From the NCBI GenBank assembly GCA_040954595.2, contig CM082595.2, positions 1,302,001-1,366,000 of the forward strand: a stretch of DNA of 64,000 nt, given 5' to 3'. Shown one piece after another: positions 40,101 through 52,004 of the stretch. The DNA comes from Balanoglossus misakiensis. Its lineage: Eukaryota > Hemichordata. Under the pieces are notes generated by a model. It made no database searches and was not told the origin of the DNA. It saw only the letters and a list, made by a program, of their open reading frames with translations. Each line of letters starts with the position of its first letter. Position 1 is the stretch's first letter. Both the position numbers and the translations under genes were made by a program.

Positions 40101-40750
40101 GTTCATTTCAGCCATCAACATTTTGGACGCCAGTGCATAAATTTATTGCATGTAGATTTCAAAACATGTAAACACTTAAAACAGTGCCGAAATCTCAGCT
40201 TTTGGGATGAAATATCTCATGGTTCAACTATTGAAAACTTTCATTTGGTCGGTTATTAGAATGAAAACGTGCACATACTCAGTCAAGCTGACCTTGAGTG
40301 TTTACACAGAAAGGCCATGTCCTTCGCTGTTTTGTCAACGAAATGCATAACAATATATGTTACGGAGACTGACTTAAAATCTTGCCGACACGCCCATTCG
40401 ATCCAAGCTCACAAGATATAGAAAATAAAACAATATGCAGCATAGTTACGTCCGTAGGAACGATCACTTAAATATTGCATAATGGCATCTAACGTCTAGA
40501 CAGTAGGAGAAGTATTACTAGTAATGTGAACACATGCAATGTGATACTCACTGGATTTGATCACAGAAACAGCTTCCTCGATCGTTTGCCATCGAGGTAC
40601 ACGATTTGGCAACGGGTAAAACGGTTCAGCCGCATAATCATAAAATGTCTTTTTCTGTTGCTGACAGATTGACCCAGATGCGTTCAAGATTCTCTTCGCG
40701 TATCTGTAATTTCCCGGTTTTAATAAACCGCGAGTCAAGTTGACCGCCAT
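34193..40750 (-). CDS. Acetyl-CoA hydrolase / 4-hydroxybutyrate CoA-transferase family, mitochondrial
   Basis: Predicted to move CoA between short-chain carboxylates, or hydrolyse acetyl-CoA, through a glutamyl-CoA intermediate. Eight exons (40552-40750, 36500-36652, 35982-36221, 35691-35879, 35221-35436, 34972-35109, 34509-34637, 34193-34380) give 483 aa. The first 40 or so residues are basic, hydroxylated and free of acidic residues (MAVNLTRGLLKPGNYRYAKR), like a mitochondrial presequence. Family hallmarks: FIHGGAATPVPL, MPRTFGDGIIHKSHFD, GIHSEMFSDGILDLV, GGQVDFIRGA and VTEYGIAYLFGKNIRQRA. E284 in GIHSEM is the probable catalytic Glu; minus the presequence it falls near position 238, where the clostridial 4-hydroxybutyrate enzyme has it. 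Substrate cannot be told. I know of no vertebrate ortholog. Intron 1 is 3.9 kb. Divergent from GMPS. Confidence 0.93.
34777..34941. mobile_element. Pogo/Tigger-like MITE
   Basis: The left end AAAACCTGTCTTAACCGAACA pairs with the right end TGTTCGGTTTAGACAGGTGTT as an imperfect 21-bp inverted repeat (two mismatches). The interior carries further TGTCCGGTTTATAGAGG-type words typical of pogo-group non-autonomous elements. It sits in CoA-transferase intron 6. Confidence 0.75.
36306..36413. mobile_element. MITE-like repeat with 12-bp inverted ends
   Basis: CTTATGCGCATG (36306-36317) and CATGCGCATAAG (36402-36413) are perfect reverse complements bounding 108 bases with no coding capacity. A second copy lies at about 3560-3675. 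It sits in CoA-transferase intron 2. Confidence 0.65.
36653..40551 (-). other. Intron 1 of the CoA-transferase gene (3.9 kb)
   Basis: Separates the presequence exon from the catalytic exons. It contains a 20-bp tandem duplication at 37246-37290 and a consensus CRE (TGACGTCA, 39923-39930) in a locally GC-richer patch about 0.8 kb from the start codon. Several plus-strand short frames (for example 37837-38034) show no family resemblance. Confidence 0.65.
37246..37290. repeat. 20-bp tandem duplication
   Basis: AAGTAAACTGAGCAGCAAAC occurs twice head to tail, followed by AAGTA, the start of a third unit. Confidence 0.9.
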
Positions 40751-42422
40751 CGTCGCTCAATCGATGTGAATGTGAAATAGCGACTAGACACTGAAAAAGT
40801 CAGTCTCGTTATTTCTCGTCAATTTCAGGGTCAAAAATGCACAGCGTTTTTTAGCGTGATTTCAGTACACTGTCCCATATACCCGATACATATATATGTA
40901 CCAGGCATAAACTATGTAAGTGGGTCGCCATGTCAAAATGTGATTGGGCGACGCCGCCAATAAGGACAACCTATACAGATGTCTATCAACCCTTAATAGA
41001 CCAGTTAGACAAACGCAAAGAAAACCCGCCAGATGCAATTAAGCTGCGATGTAGTTCCACGAAAAGTAATCGCAGTTGAAAATGAAATCACGAAAACAAT
41101 GAAAAAACTGAACATTTTCTTGTTTGAAGATATACGTCGCATTCCGAGCTGGAAAAAAGTTCTGTCGCGACTTTTACAATAATTGTCCAGTCGAAAAGTG
41201 ACTCGACTTTTCAACGAACAAGCTATTAAGTATATAATAACTTTAAAAGTTTTCATCCGCGTTTAGAAGTTTTACAGAGTAGCAAATTGAAAGTTTTTGC
41301 GCGGGCGCATTAGCAACCTGCCATACTTGACACTGAATGAAACAGACGTGCAGTCCCATTTGAGGGCTCCAGTTTTACTGAGTGTCGGAACTTCATTTGG
41401 CTCGAAGATACCTGACCAGGTCGCAGGTATGTCCAAAAGCAACATTCCAAGAAACGACGACGTTATGCCCAGCAATCTATTTGGCCTTTCGTCACTTAAA
41501 CTGACAGAGTATAGGTAATTAAGCTTTTAGGAACTTGGTCGCCTTTCTGATAAATGACATTCGATCAACTTCAAATTTGTCTTGCAGCTCTCCATCATTT
41601 TTGTTCTCCAAGACGAAAAGATTTCGATCATTGTCACGCGCCGCAAAACTTGCACTTTTCTGACTTTGATGCTACATTTTGATATATACAGTCATTTACT
41701 AGGACAAACAGTAACTTTGGGAGTCCAATCCATAGTAAATCGCATTTTAATGAACACGTACAAGAAACAGACTAAAACAAAGGATAGTCTTTTTCCCCCC
41801 ATGCCCAGCGATGGCGCTTCTTCGGCATCTCGCCTTTTCTCGCGTGACGAGGTCAAAGGTAACACCCGGAGGTCGCGCGTGGCTCGTGTTGAACAACGAC
41901 AGGATAAGGCTGGTGAGTATGTCAACGCTTTTTTCTGGATATGTCAATCTTTAATGGTAGAGTAGTAGTTGTTTGGCGTCCTAGGTATCACCAGTACTCA
42001 TTGAAGTGATATAGGTACACAAATGCTGTTTCATTCGTTCGCGTTCCGAGTATTTGAGCTTCAGTCCTCAGTGACTATCAAAGTATCATGTACCCTTTAC
42101 GTACGTACACTTGTACATGTAATAGGCTTAGAGAAACACGTGTATAATACCACGCCAATAAGTCGATAGAGTTTCTATCAGAGGCTGTGGGTAATATAAA
42201 TGAGTTTGTGAAAATCATGCATCTTACTCGAACCTACAAGATCTATGCAGGGGTGGGCTCCCCCTTTGACTTTAGAAACTTGAACTTGGGAATGATAATA
42301 GTTGCACATGGTCTTTAATAAAGTTTGGGGTCAGTGTCTACCATACACCCTGGAGTCTACTACATTGTATTTTGTTGTAGATGCTACAGTATATTGTTTA
42401 TCCTTTGACAGAAATAAAAGTA
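40751..42422. promoter_or_regulatory. Divergent promoter region, CoA-transferase / GMPS
   Basis: The 1.7 kb between opposite start codons. It is CpG-richer at 40800-41900. A likely non-coding GMPS first exon ends at 41912 (gctg|gtgagt) and would splice to 42412 (tttgacag|aaataaaag), 11 bases before the GMPS ATG. A 127-codon plus-strand frame at 41582-41965 overlaps this but resembles nothing. Confidence 0.5.
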
Positions 42423-45400
42423 ATGGCTGGAATGAACGGTGAACACGCGCTGGATGAACACAGCGCAATATGTGATGACCGTGTAGCTATCCTTGATGCA
42501 GGTGCTCAGTACGGAAAGGTGAGATTCCATCCAATTATGGATGTGTTGGAAGTAACTTTAACAGATAATTTTCTGAACTCCACAAGACTCTGAGGTCTAG
42601 TTGGGCTAGGCATGAAGTTTTACTATGTGTAATCAACTTGTGTTAATATCAAGATGCATTAATTCATGATTGAACACATTTCTATTTTAGGTGATTGATC
42701 GAAGAGTTCGAGAACTGTTTGTAGATTCTGAAATCTTACCACTAGACACTCCAGCATTTCTTCTCAAAGAAAGAAAATTCAAGTAAGTTAGATGTTTGTC
42801 ATTGTGATCTTTAATTTTTCTTCCATCTATAAACTTCTCATTGTTTACTATTTCTGTACATTTGTAGATTCTTATATAAAGTAACTAAGTGACATTTTTT
42901 GTGATGTTTTCCTGTTTCAGAGCTGTCATAATATCAGGTGGTCCCAACAGTGTGTATGCGATAGATGCCCCACGTTATGATGCTGAACTCTTTCAGTGTG
43001 GTTTACCAGTGTTAGGAATATGCTATGGAATGCAGGTAGGCAGGGTGAATTATGGAACATTTTGCATGTTTATAACATAGAAATAACCAATCAGAGATCA
43101 TTTTATGTAAAATCACAATATTTTACATTGTTTTATTGATGATTCTTAAAAAACTGTTAACTCATTAGATTTTATTGTTTTTTATTACAGATGATGAATA
43201 AAGAATTTGAAGGAACAGTACAGAAGAAATCAGTACGAGAAGACGGACAGTTCACGATCACCATAGATAACAGTTGTAAATTATTCAAGTGAGTTAAATT
43301 CAAAATGTTCAATTCAGGGTTTTGCATATCCTCCACACTTATCCATGGAATGAAGCTATTGTCTGTATGTTGTCAATAATTATTTGTTTGTTTTTTCCAA
43401 TTCCAGGGGATTGTCAGATGAGGAATCAGTGTTACTAACTCATGGCGATAGTGTAGATACCGTTGCTAAGGGATTCTCGGTTATTGCGAAATCTGGTGAC
43501 TTAGTTGCAGGTAGTGTACACTTCATCTTTTTTTCACCCCTTTCAACACAATGGTTCAGTCCAAACGCATTGTTTTCTATGGCAAGGTTGGACCTCTAAA
43601 AAGAGAACTGGGGGCCACTGCAAGTATATAACATGGCTCTAATATCAAGTATGAGTGATGTATATATTCGTCCATTTACAGGTATTGCAGACGAAAGTAG
43701 ACGATTATATGGCGTTCAATTTCATCCAGAGGTGGACCTAACAGAAAATGGACAGCAAATGTTGAAGAACTTTCTGTTTGAGGTCGCAGAATGTCATGGC
43801 ACATACACTATACAGAGCAGACAACAGACTTGTATTGATGAAATCAGAAAAGTTGTTGGAACACATAAAACATTGGTAAGTTGTATTTTATACTTTCCAG
43901 TTTCATCACGTATATTATTTTGAATTATTACATTCTAAATCTCCCCTTGATGTCATGTAAGAAATGTGCTGTAATGGGGGCTTGTTCATCTGGAGAATCT
44001 TAGAAACTATAAAAGCTAACCGGTCTCTACTTTTGATGATTTTCTAGGCTCTTGTCAGTGGTGGTGTTGACTCTACGGTGTGTGCGGCTTTGCTGCATAA
44101 AGCACTAGACGATGAGCAAGTAATAGCAGTTCATATAGACAATGGTTTCATGAGAAAAAATGAAAGCCAAGTTGTAGCAGAATCTTTAAATGATTTAGGA
44201 CTTAAATTAAAAGGTAAGTTTGATGTTAGAGTGGACATGTGTACAGTTTTGTTTAATTGATCATCTCATATTGTAAGTCATCACCATTTCTGTGTGACTA
44301 GCTACCTTCTTGTAGTTTGAGATGTGGCATATTTTGTTCTGATTTAACTAATCGCTCTCATTTTGTAGCTAAATTATAATGTAGTATTGCTGACTTTGAC
44401 TGATACATGTATATTTTTTCTGTCTCCAGTTATTACCGGAAGTCATACATTTTACAATGCGACAACAACTATACCAATCGACAAAAACGATCCATCGGCA
44501 AGGAAACGGGTTACTAAAACTTTGAATGCAACAGCAAACCCAGAAGAAAAGAGAAAAATCATTGGTGATACATTTATGAAAATTGCTGATGATGTTTGTG
44601 CTGAACTCAACTTGAAACCTGAAGATGTAATTTTAGCTCAAGGTAAGATGGTTTCATTTCTGAGGGTTTTACTTTTGTTATCATGGTTATATATGGAAAC
44701 GTTCTTATCCAGAAGAATATTAGTTTTACTTTGTCTATAAAGTGGACACTTGGACATTGCCACATAAAATAACAGGGGTAGGCACATAATTTTCCTGTAG
44801 ATAACATTACCCTGTTTTGTTCATTACTAGGTACTCTAAGGCCTGATTTGATAGAAAGTGCCTCTGAATTAGCAAGCGGTAAAGCTGATGCCATCAAAAC
44901 ACATCATAATGATACAGAGTTGGTACGTCAGTTGCGGAAACAAGGCAGGGTAGTTGAACCACTCAAAGACTTCCATAAAGATGAAGTCAGGGCGTTGGGG
45001 AAAGAATTGGGGCTTCCGGCTGATATAGTTCACAGACATCCATTTCCTGGTAAGTATCTAATTTTTTTTATACTGCATACTAGAAATATATCGGGGTGTT
45101 ACGTCATGTACAGGTTGTGACAGTGGCTTAACCCTTTCACCACCATAGTTTGGTCCAACTCCATTGTTTTCTATGGTAAACCTGGACCTCTGAAGAGGGA
45201 ACTGGGGGTGAAAGGGTTAGTGGTAGATTTTGAGATGAGTTCATTTAAAATGCACATCTGCACTGCCCCACAAAGCTGATCTGTGGTTACCATAACATTG
45301 AACAATATTCATAGATTTGTTTGTAAACACTCACAGGCTCTACCAAGTACACTAAGTTATTATTGATTGTGTCATTAGGTCCTGGTCTTGCCATTCGTGT

Positions 45401-47012
45401 CATTTGCGCTGAGGACGCATACTTCAATCAAGATTTCGCTGAGACTTGTGTTTTAGTTAAACTTATTGCAGACTTCTGTAATGCAGTTAATAGGGTGAGT
45501 CAGTACTCAATGAATTTGACCTTATTTTCCACAAGGGCCAGGATTGGACTCCTGCAGAGATTATTTCCTTGACAATGACTTGTTTATTTTTATCTTGCAT
45601 CCTGTTCAATTATTGCTATGACAACTGCAATGGTCAAGCAAAAATTGTAATTACTGAAACCATGAGTTGTGATGTAGTCAACCAATTAAATCAAACTTGT
45701 CTTTCTAATCTATAAGTACAACAGGGATTAAATAATGACTTGTTCTCTCATTGTTTTTAGCCGCATGCCTTGATGAATCGGCTGCAGATGAGTACAACTA
45801 GTAAAGAACGAGACCTCCTCTGTGAAATAAGTCGTAGTGATGACCTGACAGCCACACTACTACCCATCAAGACAGTTGGCGTACAGGTAAGTTGTATTAT
45901 TCACAGTACTGGGGTTGTATAGGTGAAATTCTCAGTAGCAGTCATTTTGATATGTGATGGTGGTGAAAGGGTTAATCTGTGATTTATGTGACCACTAATT
46001 GAGATCATATCTGTCTGTTTCCACAGGGTGATTCACGGACATACAGCTATGTAGTAGGTCTATCCAGTGACAAACCACCAAATTGGAGCAATCTCATGAT
46101 GTTAGCGAAAATCATACCAAGAATATGCCACAATATCAACAGGTATGTTGCATTTATCCTAGAAATGGAAAGAATTCCTTGTAAATGTTCTTTGTGCTTG
46201 TTGGTAAGTTGACAAATCAGGTCTGTTTGAATTTAAAAAGTAAAGATGTCACTATCATGAATTTCTTTGTGTCTTGTCATCCAGAGTTGCTTACATTTTT
46301 GGCGGTTCAGTCAAAGAGAGCATCACTGATGTTACACCGACATTTCTGACGACTGGTGTCCTCAGTACGTTACGACAAGCAGACTACCTAGCTCACAAAG
46401 TACTCATGAAAAGTGGTAAGTTATGGAGTCTTTTCAATTTGTGTGAATAAGTTAGGGAGACTGATCTTAAATTGTAACAAGTAGACCACCTAGCTCACAT
46501 AATGTTCTTGAGAAGTATGTTAAGTGGGAAGTAGTACTGTAAGTAGATATAGATCATTAATTATTTTTCAAGAGTTTACAAGAAATGATATTCACAAGAT
46601 TAACTGTTTAATATTTTTAGGATATAATAAGAAAATCAGCCAGATGCCAGTGATTCTTATCCCAATACACTTTGATCGTGATTCTGTGCAACGGCAGCCA
46701 TCTTGTCAAAGATCGATCGTCATCAGGACATTTATCACAGCAGATTTTATGACCGGTATACCTGCCACTCCAGAAAAACAGCTGCCTGAAAAGGTTTGTT
46801 AGAAATTATTCCTTGTTATTGTTGACATATTAATTCCAGTCTACACATGAATTCACAATGGAAAGTTTGTTTTATTCTCAAGATAAAACTGATTCAAATT
46901 TTCCTTTCAGGTTATTCGAGATATGGTGTCAGAGGTGAAAACTGTTCCGGGAATTTCCCGAGTTTTGTATGACTTAACTGCCAAACCACCCGGAACAACA
47001 GAATGGGAATAA
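42423..47012 (+). CDS. GMPS: GMP synthase (glutamine-hydrolysing)
   Basis: Converts XMP to GMP with ATP and glutamine in the cytosol, the last step of de novo guanine nucleotide synthesis. Fifteen coding exons (42423-42518, 42691-42782, 42921-43035, 43191-43288, 43407-43510, 43682-43875, 44048-44213, 44430-44642, 44831-45049, 45379-45494, 45761-45886, 46027-46142, 46285-46415, 46621-46793, 46911-47012) give 686 aa; human GMPS is 693. The N-terminal class I amidotransferase has [19 protein letters not shown] and the triad C97 (GICYGMQ), H183 and E185 (VQFHPE). The ATP pyrophosphatase P-loop SGGVDST is at 237-243. The C-terminal XMP/dimerisation part ends [13 protein letters not shown], the conserved terminus. 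Introns 5 and 9 carry MITE copies. An AATAAA lies at 48276-48281. Confidence 0.98.
43534..43618. mobile_element. MITE copy, AACCCTTTCACC family
   Basis: TCACCCCTTTCAACACAATGG, then TTTTCTATGGCAAGGTTGGAC and AGAGAACTGGGGG, parallel the whole body of the 45129-45219 element. The right terminal repeat has decayed. It lies in GMPS intron 5. Confidence 0.65.
45129..45219. mobile_element. Complete 91-bp MITE, reference copy
   Basis: TAACCCTTTCACC at the left and GGTGAAAGGGTTA at the right are perfect 13-bp inverted repeats. Both begin with TA, consistent with TA target duplication as in Tc1/mariner-type elements. The interior reads CACCATAGTTTGGTCC, then TTGTTTTCTATGG and AGAGGGAACTGGGGG. It lies in GMPS intron 9. 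Confidence 0.85.
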
Positions 47013-48275
47013 ACCACAGAGAATGACAAAGTGGGAGTACAACAAAATGGGGCATTCTCGTCAAACCATTCAAACCATAATACCAGTGTTTGGGTGGACA
47101 AGTCAGCTGCCATATTCTAAAAATTTACAACAAAATTTTCAAACTAAGACCTAGATTTCAATGTGGTCTTGTCCTCTGGAATTTTTATGGATTGAAACTT
47201 GATTTCTTTAGTTGTAGTGATTGTAGAAGATTATCTTGGGAAATTTAAAAAAATGGAAAAATTTCAGTGAGCTTTTGATAATTCTGTTCCTCACAATTGA
47301 TGTAATTTTAAGCTGATTTTGGAAGCTTACCAGTTTTAGTTCATGGATGGGGTGAAAGGGTCATCCACATGTACCTCAGTTGGTGACCTGGCTTTGAGAA
47401 CTTCCACAATATTGCTATCCACTTTCAACCAGAAAAATCTTGCCATAATTTTTGAATGGGTCACTCATGATGCAGCAATGAAATTGTTAGTGTTACACTT
47501 ATAAAACTGGACAGTATTAAATTTGCATTTGAAATAGCCGTTGTTGGTTGAGTTATATCATGACTACTACAATTTGTTTTATTTTATGTTGACAGCATTT
47601 TATTAATTCAAAATCTCTCAGTTACAATATTCCTCAGACTTCACTTCCTTACAGTGAATAGAAATTGTACCACACAAGAAAAAGGGTTAAATTGTCATTT
47701 CCAAACTGTTGCCATTCTAAGTTACTCCCTTTAGAACATATCAAAAATGTTTGTAATCTTTGCATTCTGTATAGAATCAGAGGGATTTGAGGTGCTGTCG
47801 GACTTTGTTTAATATTGTCCAAGAATACCAACTGCCCTTTTTTAGAGTTGATTGATGGTTTTAAATCATTACTGTGATTGTTTGTATTTATGTGTCAAGA
47901 CTGTCAACAACTTCCATTGGAAGAATTTGATCACGTTCCAGTTAATGAAATTCAAGCGATTATGGTATTTTCATATTTATAATTTGCATTTTATTTCTAT
48001 GGTGATGTACAGGTATTCCTGTGGCATTAGTTGTATGTCAACTGAAGAGACCCTTCTTTTGAATACTCGAAACTGTAACTTTTGATATCATTTTCAGGCA
48101 TTTAGGGACATGTAGTCTAGTCATCAAGGTATGTACATGTGTTATTTTGACGGTATTTGTCTTGGCTGAAATTATCATCGACAATGACAGTTCATCCAAT
48201 GAGTGGGCATTTCAGACTGCTGTGTTATGTTTCAGTGTTTAACGTTTAATTGTGCCTTAACTGATATTTTTTCTG

Positions 48276-48281
48276 AATAAA
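48276..48281 (+). terminator. Poly(A) signal of GMPS
   Basis: A canonical AATAAA about 1.26 kb after the GMPS stop, in TGAATAAAGATTTTT context, followed by a GT-rich stretch. Confidence 0.6.
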
Positions 48282-49402
48282 GATTTTTGATGTTCGTGTA
48301 TTATTTTACAGCTGGGTGTAAAATACTGGTATCTTTTCTTGAAGAAAGAAACACTAGGACTCCAAACTTTCTTTATGTAGGTGAGCAAAGCCTCATGTTA
48401 TATTTACCACACACCAATGGAAGCAAATGTTATTTTCAAATAGTATTGAGAACACTGCCCTTGTGATCAGTACATTCAAGAGTGTCATGCCAGACCCCCC
48501 CCCCTCATATTATGACAAAAACGGCAAAAGATTTGAAAGACAGTTATCTTTATTTTTAAGGCTATTCACACAAAGAAAATACATTAAATGTATGTTAACA
48601 TTCCTTGCAATACAAATACACTATAATACATAATCATCAGGAATCAGGTCTTTAGTACTATGGGTAGTCAAAATTTTCAAACTCTATTTGTGCATCAATG
48701 TAGATGGCAAGAAATCCTGTGATGTCAGGCTCTCTGTGTAACCTTTGTCATACAGGAAGTGACTTGAAATGAAATGCCAGGATGTGTGACCTTTGAGGTT
48801 ACATAAAGTGACCAATCAAAATGGATTTCTACTTTTTCATAGTGGGAAGACAGAAAACACATTCATAAACAATCATCAAAATTATATAAATGTAATATTC
48901 TCAATTTTCTTGATTTTAAAGTCATTTTGTAATTTGCTACTGTACTGTTTATCCATCTGTAAGAAATTTCCAATGTTTTTGGAACTAAAAGAAATTATAA
49001 AATTTATATGGTATATAAAGCAACAGAAATTCATGATATACAATTACAAACCTTGTGTAAAATTTGCAGTCTTTACGTTATAAATGTAGTATCATTTCTA
49101 GGTGCAGACAGTTTGTGTGAAAAGTATCCACATTGGAACATAACTTGTGTGTTTATGATCTGGCAAGCATCAGAATGGATGCATAAAGCATGTGCATAAA
49201 TCTCAGCAGAGCAAATTTATTTGGAAGAGTCAAAACTCATTCTAGTCTAAAATAAAATTCTATATGTAGTACTATTGAGGAAAAAACTGATTGTCATTTT
49301 ACAAATGTCTACTTCTGACATGGTATATTTATTTTCATTTCATCAAGACAAAGTGCAAGGGTCAGCATGTAGGCGCATGGTAGAGTTGTACACACACAAG
49401 GT

Positions 49403-49413
49403 GGGGGGGGGGG
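49403..49413. repeat. Homopolymer G run
   Basis: Eleven consecutive G within a GTGG-rich context in the PPP1R7 3' flank. Confidence 0.8.
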
Positions 49414-49741
49414 TGGAATAATAAATATGCAGTACTAATAGTACATAGTCATTGGAAACAGACTGAAAGATAAATTTGCAAATTTTGAAATTCACATTAG
49501 CTGTATCTTTTACATTTTTTGCATGTGAGGTCTCTGAATTGCCCTGGACATATGCCAAGCCATAGGTTAGCAAACTTATCGAGACATACAATGAAAGATC
49601 AATGAAACAAGATACAGCTATTGTGTCTTGGAGATGGTACAATCAACATCATGCATAGCAGCAGGTAATACACTTATAAAATGTGTATCTATCATGTCTT
49701 GCACATGTACCAGGCCACCTTGGTTACCCAGATTGCTATGG

Positions 49742-52004
49742 TTACCCACATAATGTTGCATCGATCTGCTTTAACCATGGCAACGTTAGTTTAATCTTGC
49801 GTCTGTATGCTGGATCTTTGTGAATAGGGTTCCTCTCTAGATACACAGTTTCCAAGTTCTTTGCATTCTTCAGTTGATCAATGTCAGACCAGGTGTCTAC
49901 CTGATTATCGTTAAACTGAAAAACAAAACAAAAGAGGCTGTTAAATTACTTTTTTGGTTTCTGCTTTTCAAACCAACACTGAAGTACATATACATGTATG
50001 TACAGATTTCTGACTAGCCAAACTTGAAAACTCTAACCGTGAATACATACCCAGAATTCTTCTAAGTTGACTAGATGGGAGATGTTTTGAATGCGACTGA
50101 TTCTATTTGAAGCAAGATCAAGTGTCTCGAGTTTGACCTGGAATACAGTAAAAACAAACTGTTAAGAAGCTATGTTCAGAAACTATTAATCTGTCTACTT
50201 GCTTTTCAAATACTATGTGCCATAAATGGATGTGCACAAATTTGAGAGGTGGCAGCAACTGAACCTAGAACAGAAAAGTAAAAGAAATTTGACTGCATTT
50301 GTGAACTCACATTTTTATCTAAGTTTTCTATTTCTTCAATTCCATTGTCACTAATGTATAAATGCTCTAGTGATTCCAATTCTTCCAGTCCTTCAAGTTT
50401 CACGATACGATTACTCTGAAAAACAAGGCAAGAAATTGTGAACATCTCCATGCACAATTGTTACTCAAGTTCTTCAGTTGTAAATACACCTGTACTACCA
50501 TGTTACTATGCATGAACGGTACTGGGACGGTAACCCCCAAACACTGCCCTCCTACCAGCAATAACCCAGTGAATCATAACACAATTTACCTGAACACTGA
50601 GGATCTTTAACTTCTTTAAGCATCCCAAGTTGGCAAGTTTTGTAATCTTATTACGGCCAAGATACAGACTTTCAAGGTTTACCAGGCTATCCAGATTCTC
50701 TATTTTCTGTATAAGAAAAAGAAAGACAAACTTGCATCATATAATGAATTGCTGCAATTAATTTATAAATGATTTGTATTTTATATGTCTGAGTATAAAA
50801 TGGAGATGAGATATTTAATCGCGGTCTTACCCTGATTTGGTTAGAACCAAGTTCTAACATGGTTAAATTAACCAAGTGTCCGATATTCTCAATTTTCTTG
50901 ATTCTATTTTGGATCAAGTACAGCTTTGATACTTCCAGTAATGAGTCCAGATTCTCAATGACTTTGATGTAGTTGAAAGACAGATCCAGCTGCCTGGTTG
51001 ATAAAGGGAGAAAATGGCAATGAAATTAGTATTGTTTGTTGCATTGTTGCATATTTTAATAATCAAGATCGTAACTGACATACGGTAATACTTACTCCAA
51101 GTTGATCAATGCATCCAAGTTTTCAATCTTCGTCAGTTGATTGTCATATAAATCCAATTCATGAAGAGTGTCTTTGATGCATTCAAGATTTTCTATTTTT
51201 TTGATCAAATTTTGTCTGAAGCACAGTGTCTGAAACAAAACAAAAAATAAACGTCAACATTTCAGAAATTGGCTCATCATTGTTTCTGAGATTTTCAGGA
51301 TTTTTCTTCTCAATGTCAATCTACACATCATTGGATTGTTTGTTGGATCTTACCTCCACTCTCCTCAAGACATCCAGGTGTTCAATTTGCCCAATACGCA
51401 AATGGTTAAGATCAACATCCTAAGATATAAATAGAAAGATGACAATCACATTAAAAATATAAACAATGATTATCAACAATAATATAAATATTTAAAAAAT
51501 GTTTGGCAGGTTAGGTAGGGCACAGTTTTTCAGGTAATGCAACCCTGCATTTCTGCTTTTTATTACATTGTATATGAAATTTTGCATATTACAACTTATC
51601 AAGACACTCAGACTCACTGTAGCCTCTGCGTCCAGCCTAATTACATCAAGTTCTCTACCTGTTAGGATAAAGAAAAAACACACGATAAATTCATAATTCT
51701 GATGCCCATAACAGATCTTTTTAGAGATAGCTCAATCGGAAACGAAATACATTGAAATTATTATGCGTTGCATTGTGCATCTCTGGATCATAGAAATAAA
51801 CATGTACATGTCGATTACATGATGATACATGCGACTATCGATAAATGAATGCACGAAATTTATAGATCCTTTCAAATTCAAAATCCAACTATATCGTTAC
51901 TAAATTAAGTAATGTTGCTATCAAGTACCTTCTTGGATCTCCGGGTTTTCGTCGTTATCTTCGTCGCTGAACGGAACTTTCTCCGAGTCGTCCGTAGCCG
52001 CCAT
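49742..52004 (-). CDS. PPP1R7: Protein phosphatase 1 regulatory subunit 7 (SDS22)
   Basis: Leucine-rich-repeat regulator and assembly partner of protein phosphatase 1, nucleus and cytosol. Nine exons (51929-52004, 51618-51658, 51354-51419, 51096-51229, 50831-50993, 50590-50706, 50311-50415, 50051-50137, 49742-49915) join to 320 aa. The start MAATDDSEKVPFSDEDNDE is followed by an acidic tail, and the protein is shorter N-terminally than the human form (360). About eleven SDS22-type 22-residue repeats run from residue 40 on, for example LHELDLYDNQLTKIENLDAL and LEHLYISDNGIEEIENLD. The C-terminal LRR cap reads ETVYLERNPIHKDPAYRRK, then LTLPWLKQIDATLCG. Exon borders mostly fall at repeat borders. 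It is divergent from SLC33A1. Confidence 0.97.

Larger units (their letters stand above)
47013..49741. other. Convergent 3' region, GMPS / PPP1R7
   Basis: GMPS 3' UTR probably runs to about 48300 (AATAAA 48276-48281). PPP1R7 3' UTR runs leftward on the minus strand, with AATAAA at 49328-49333 and a second at about 48549-48554. It contains runs of C (near 48488-48497) and G (49403-49413). No exon was recognised. Confidence 0.6.

Noticed and set aside
41582-41965. 127-codon plus-strand frame upstream of GMPS
   Set aside because: No family resemblance, it overlaps the likely GMPS non-coding first exon, and it has mixed composition; it is best read as a chance frame in a CpG-richer region.
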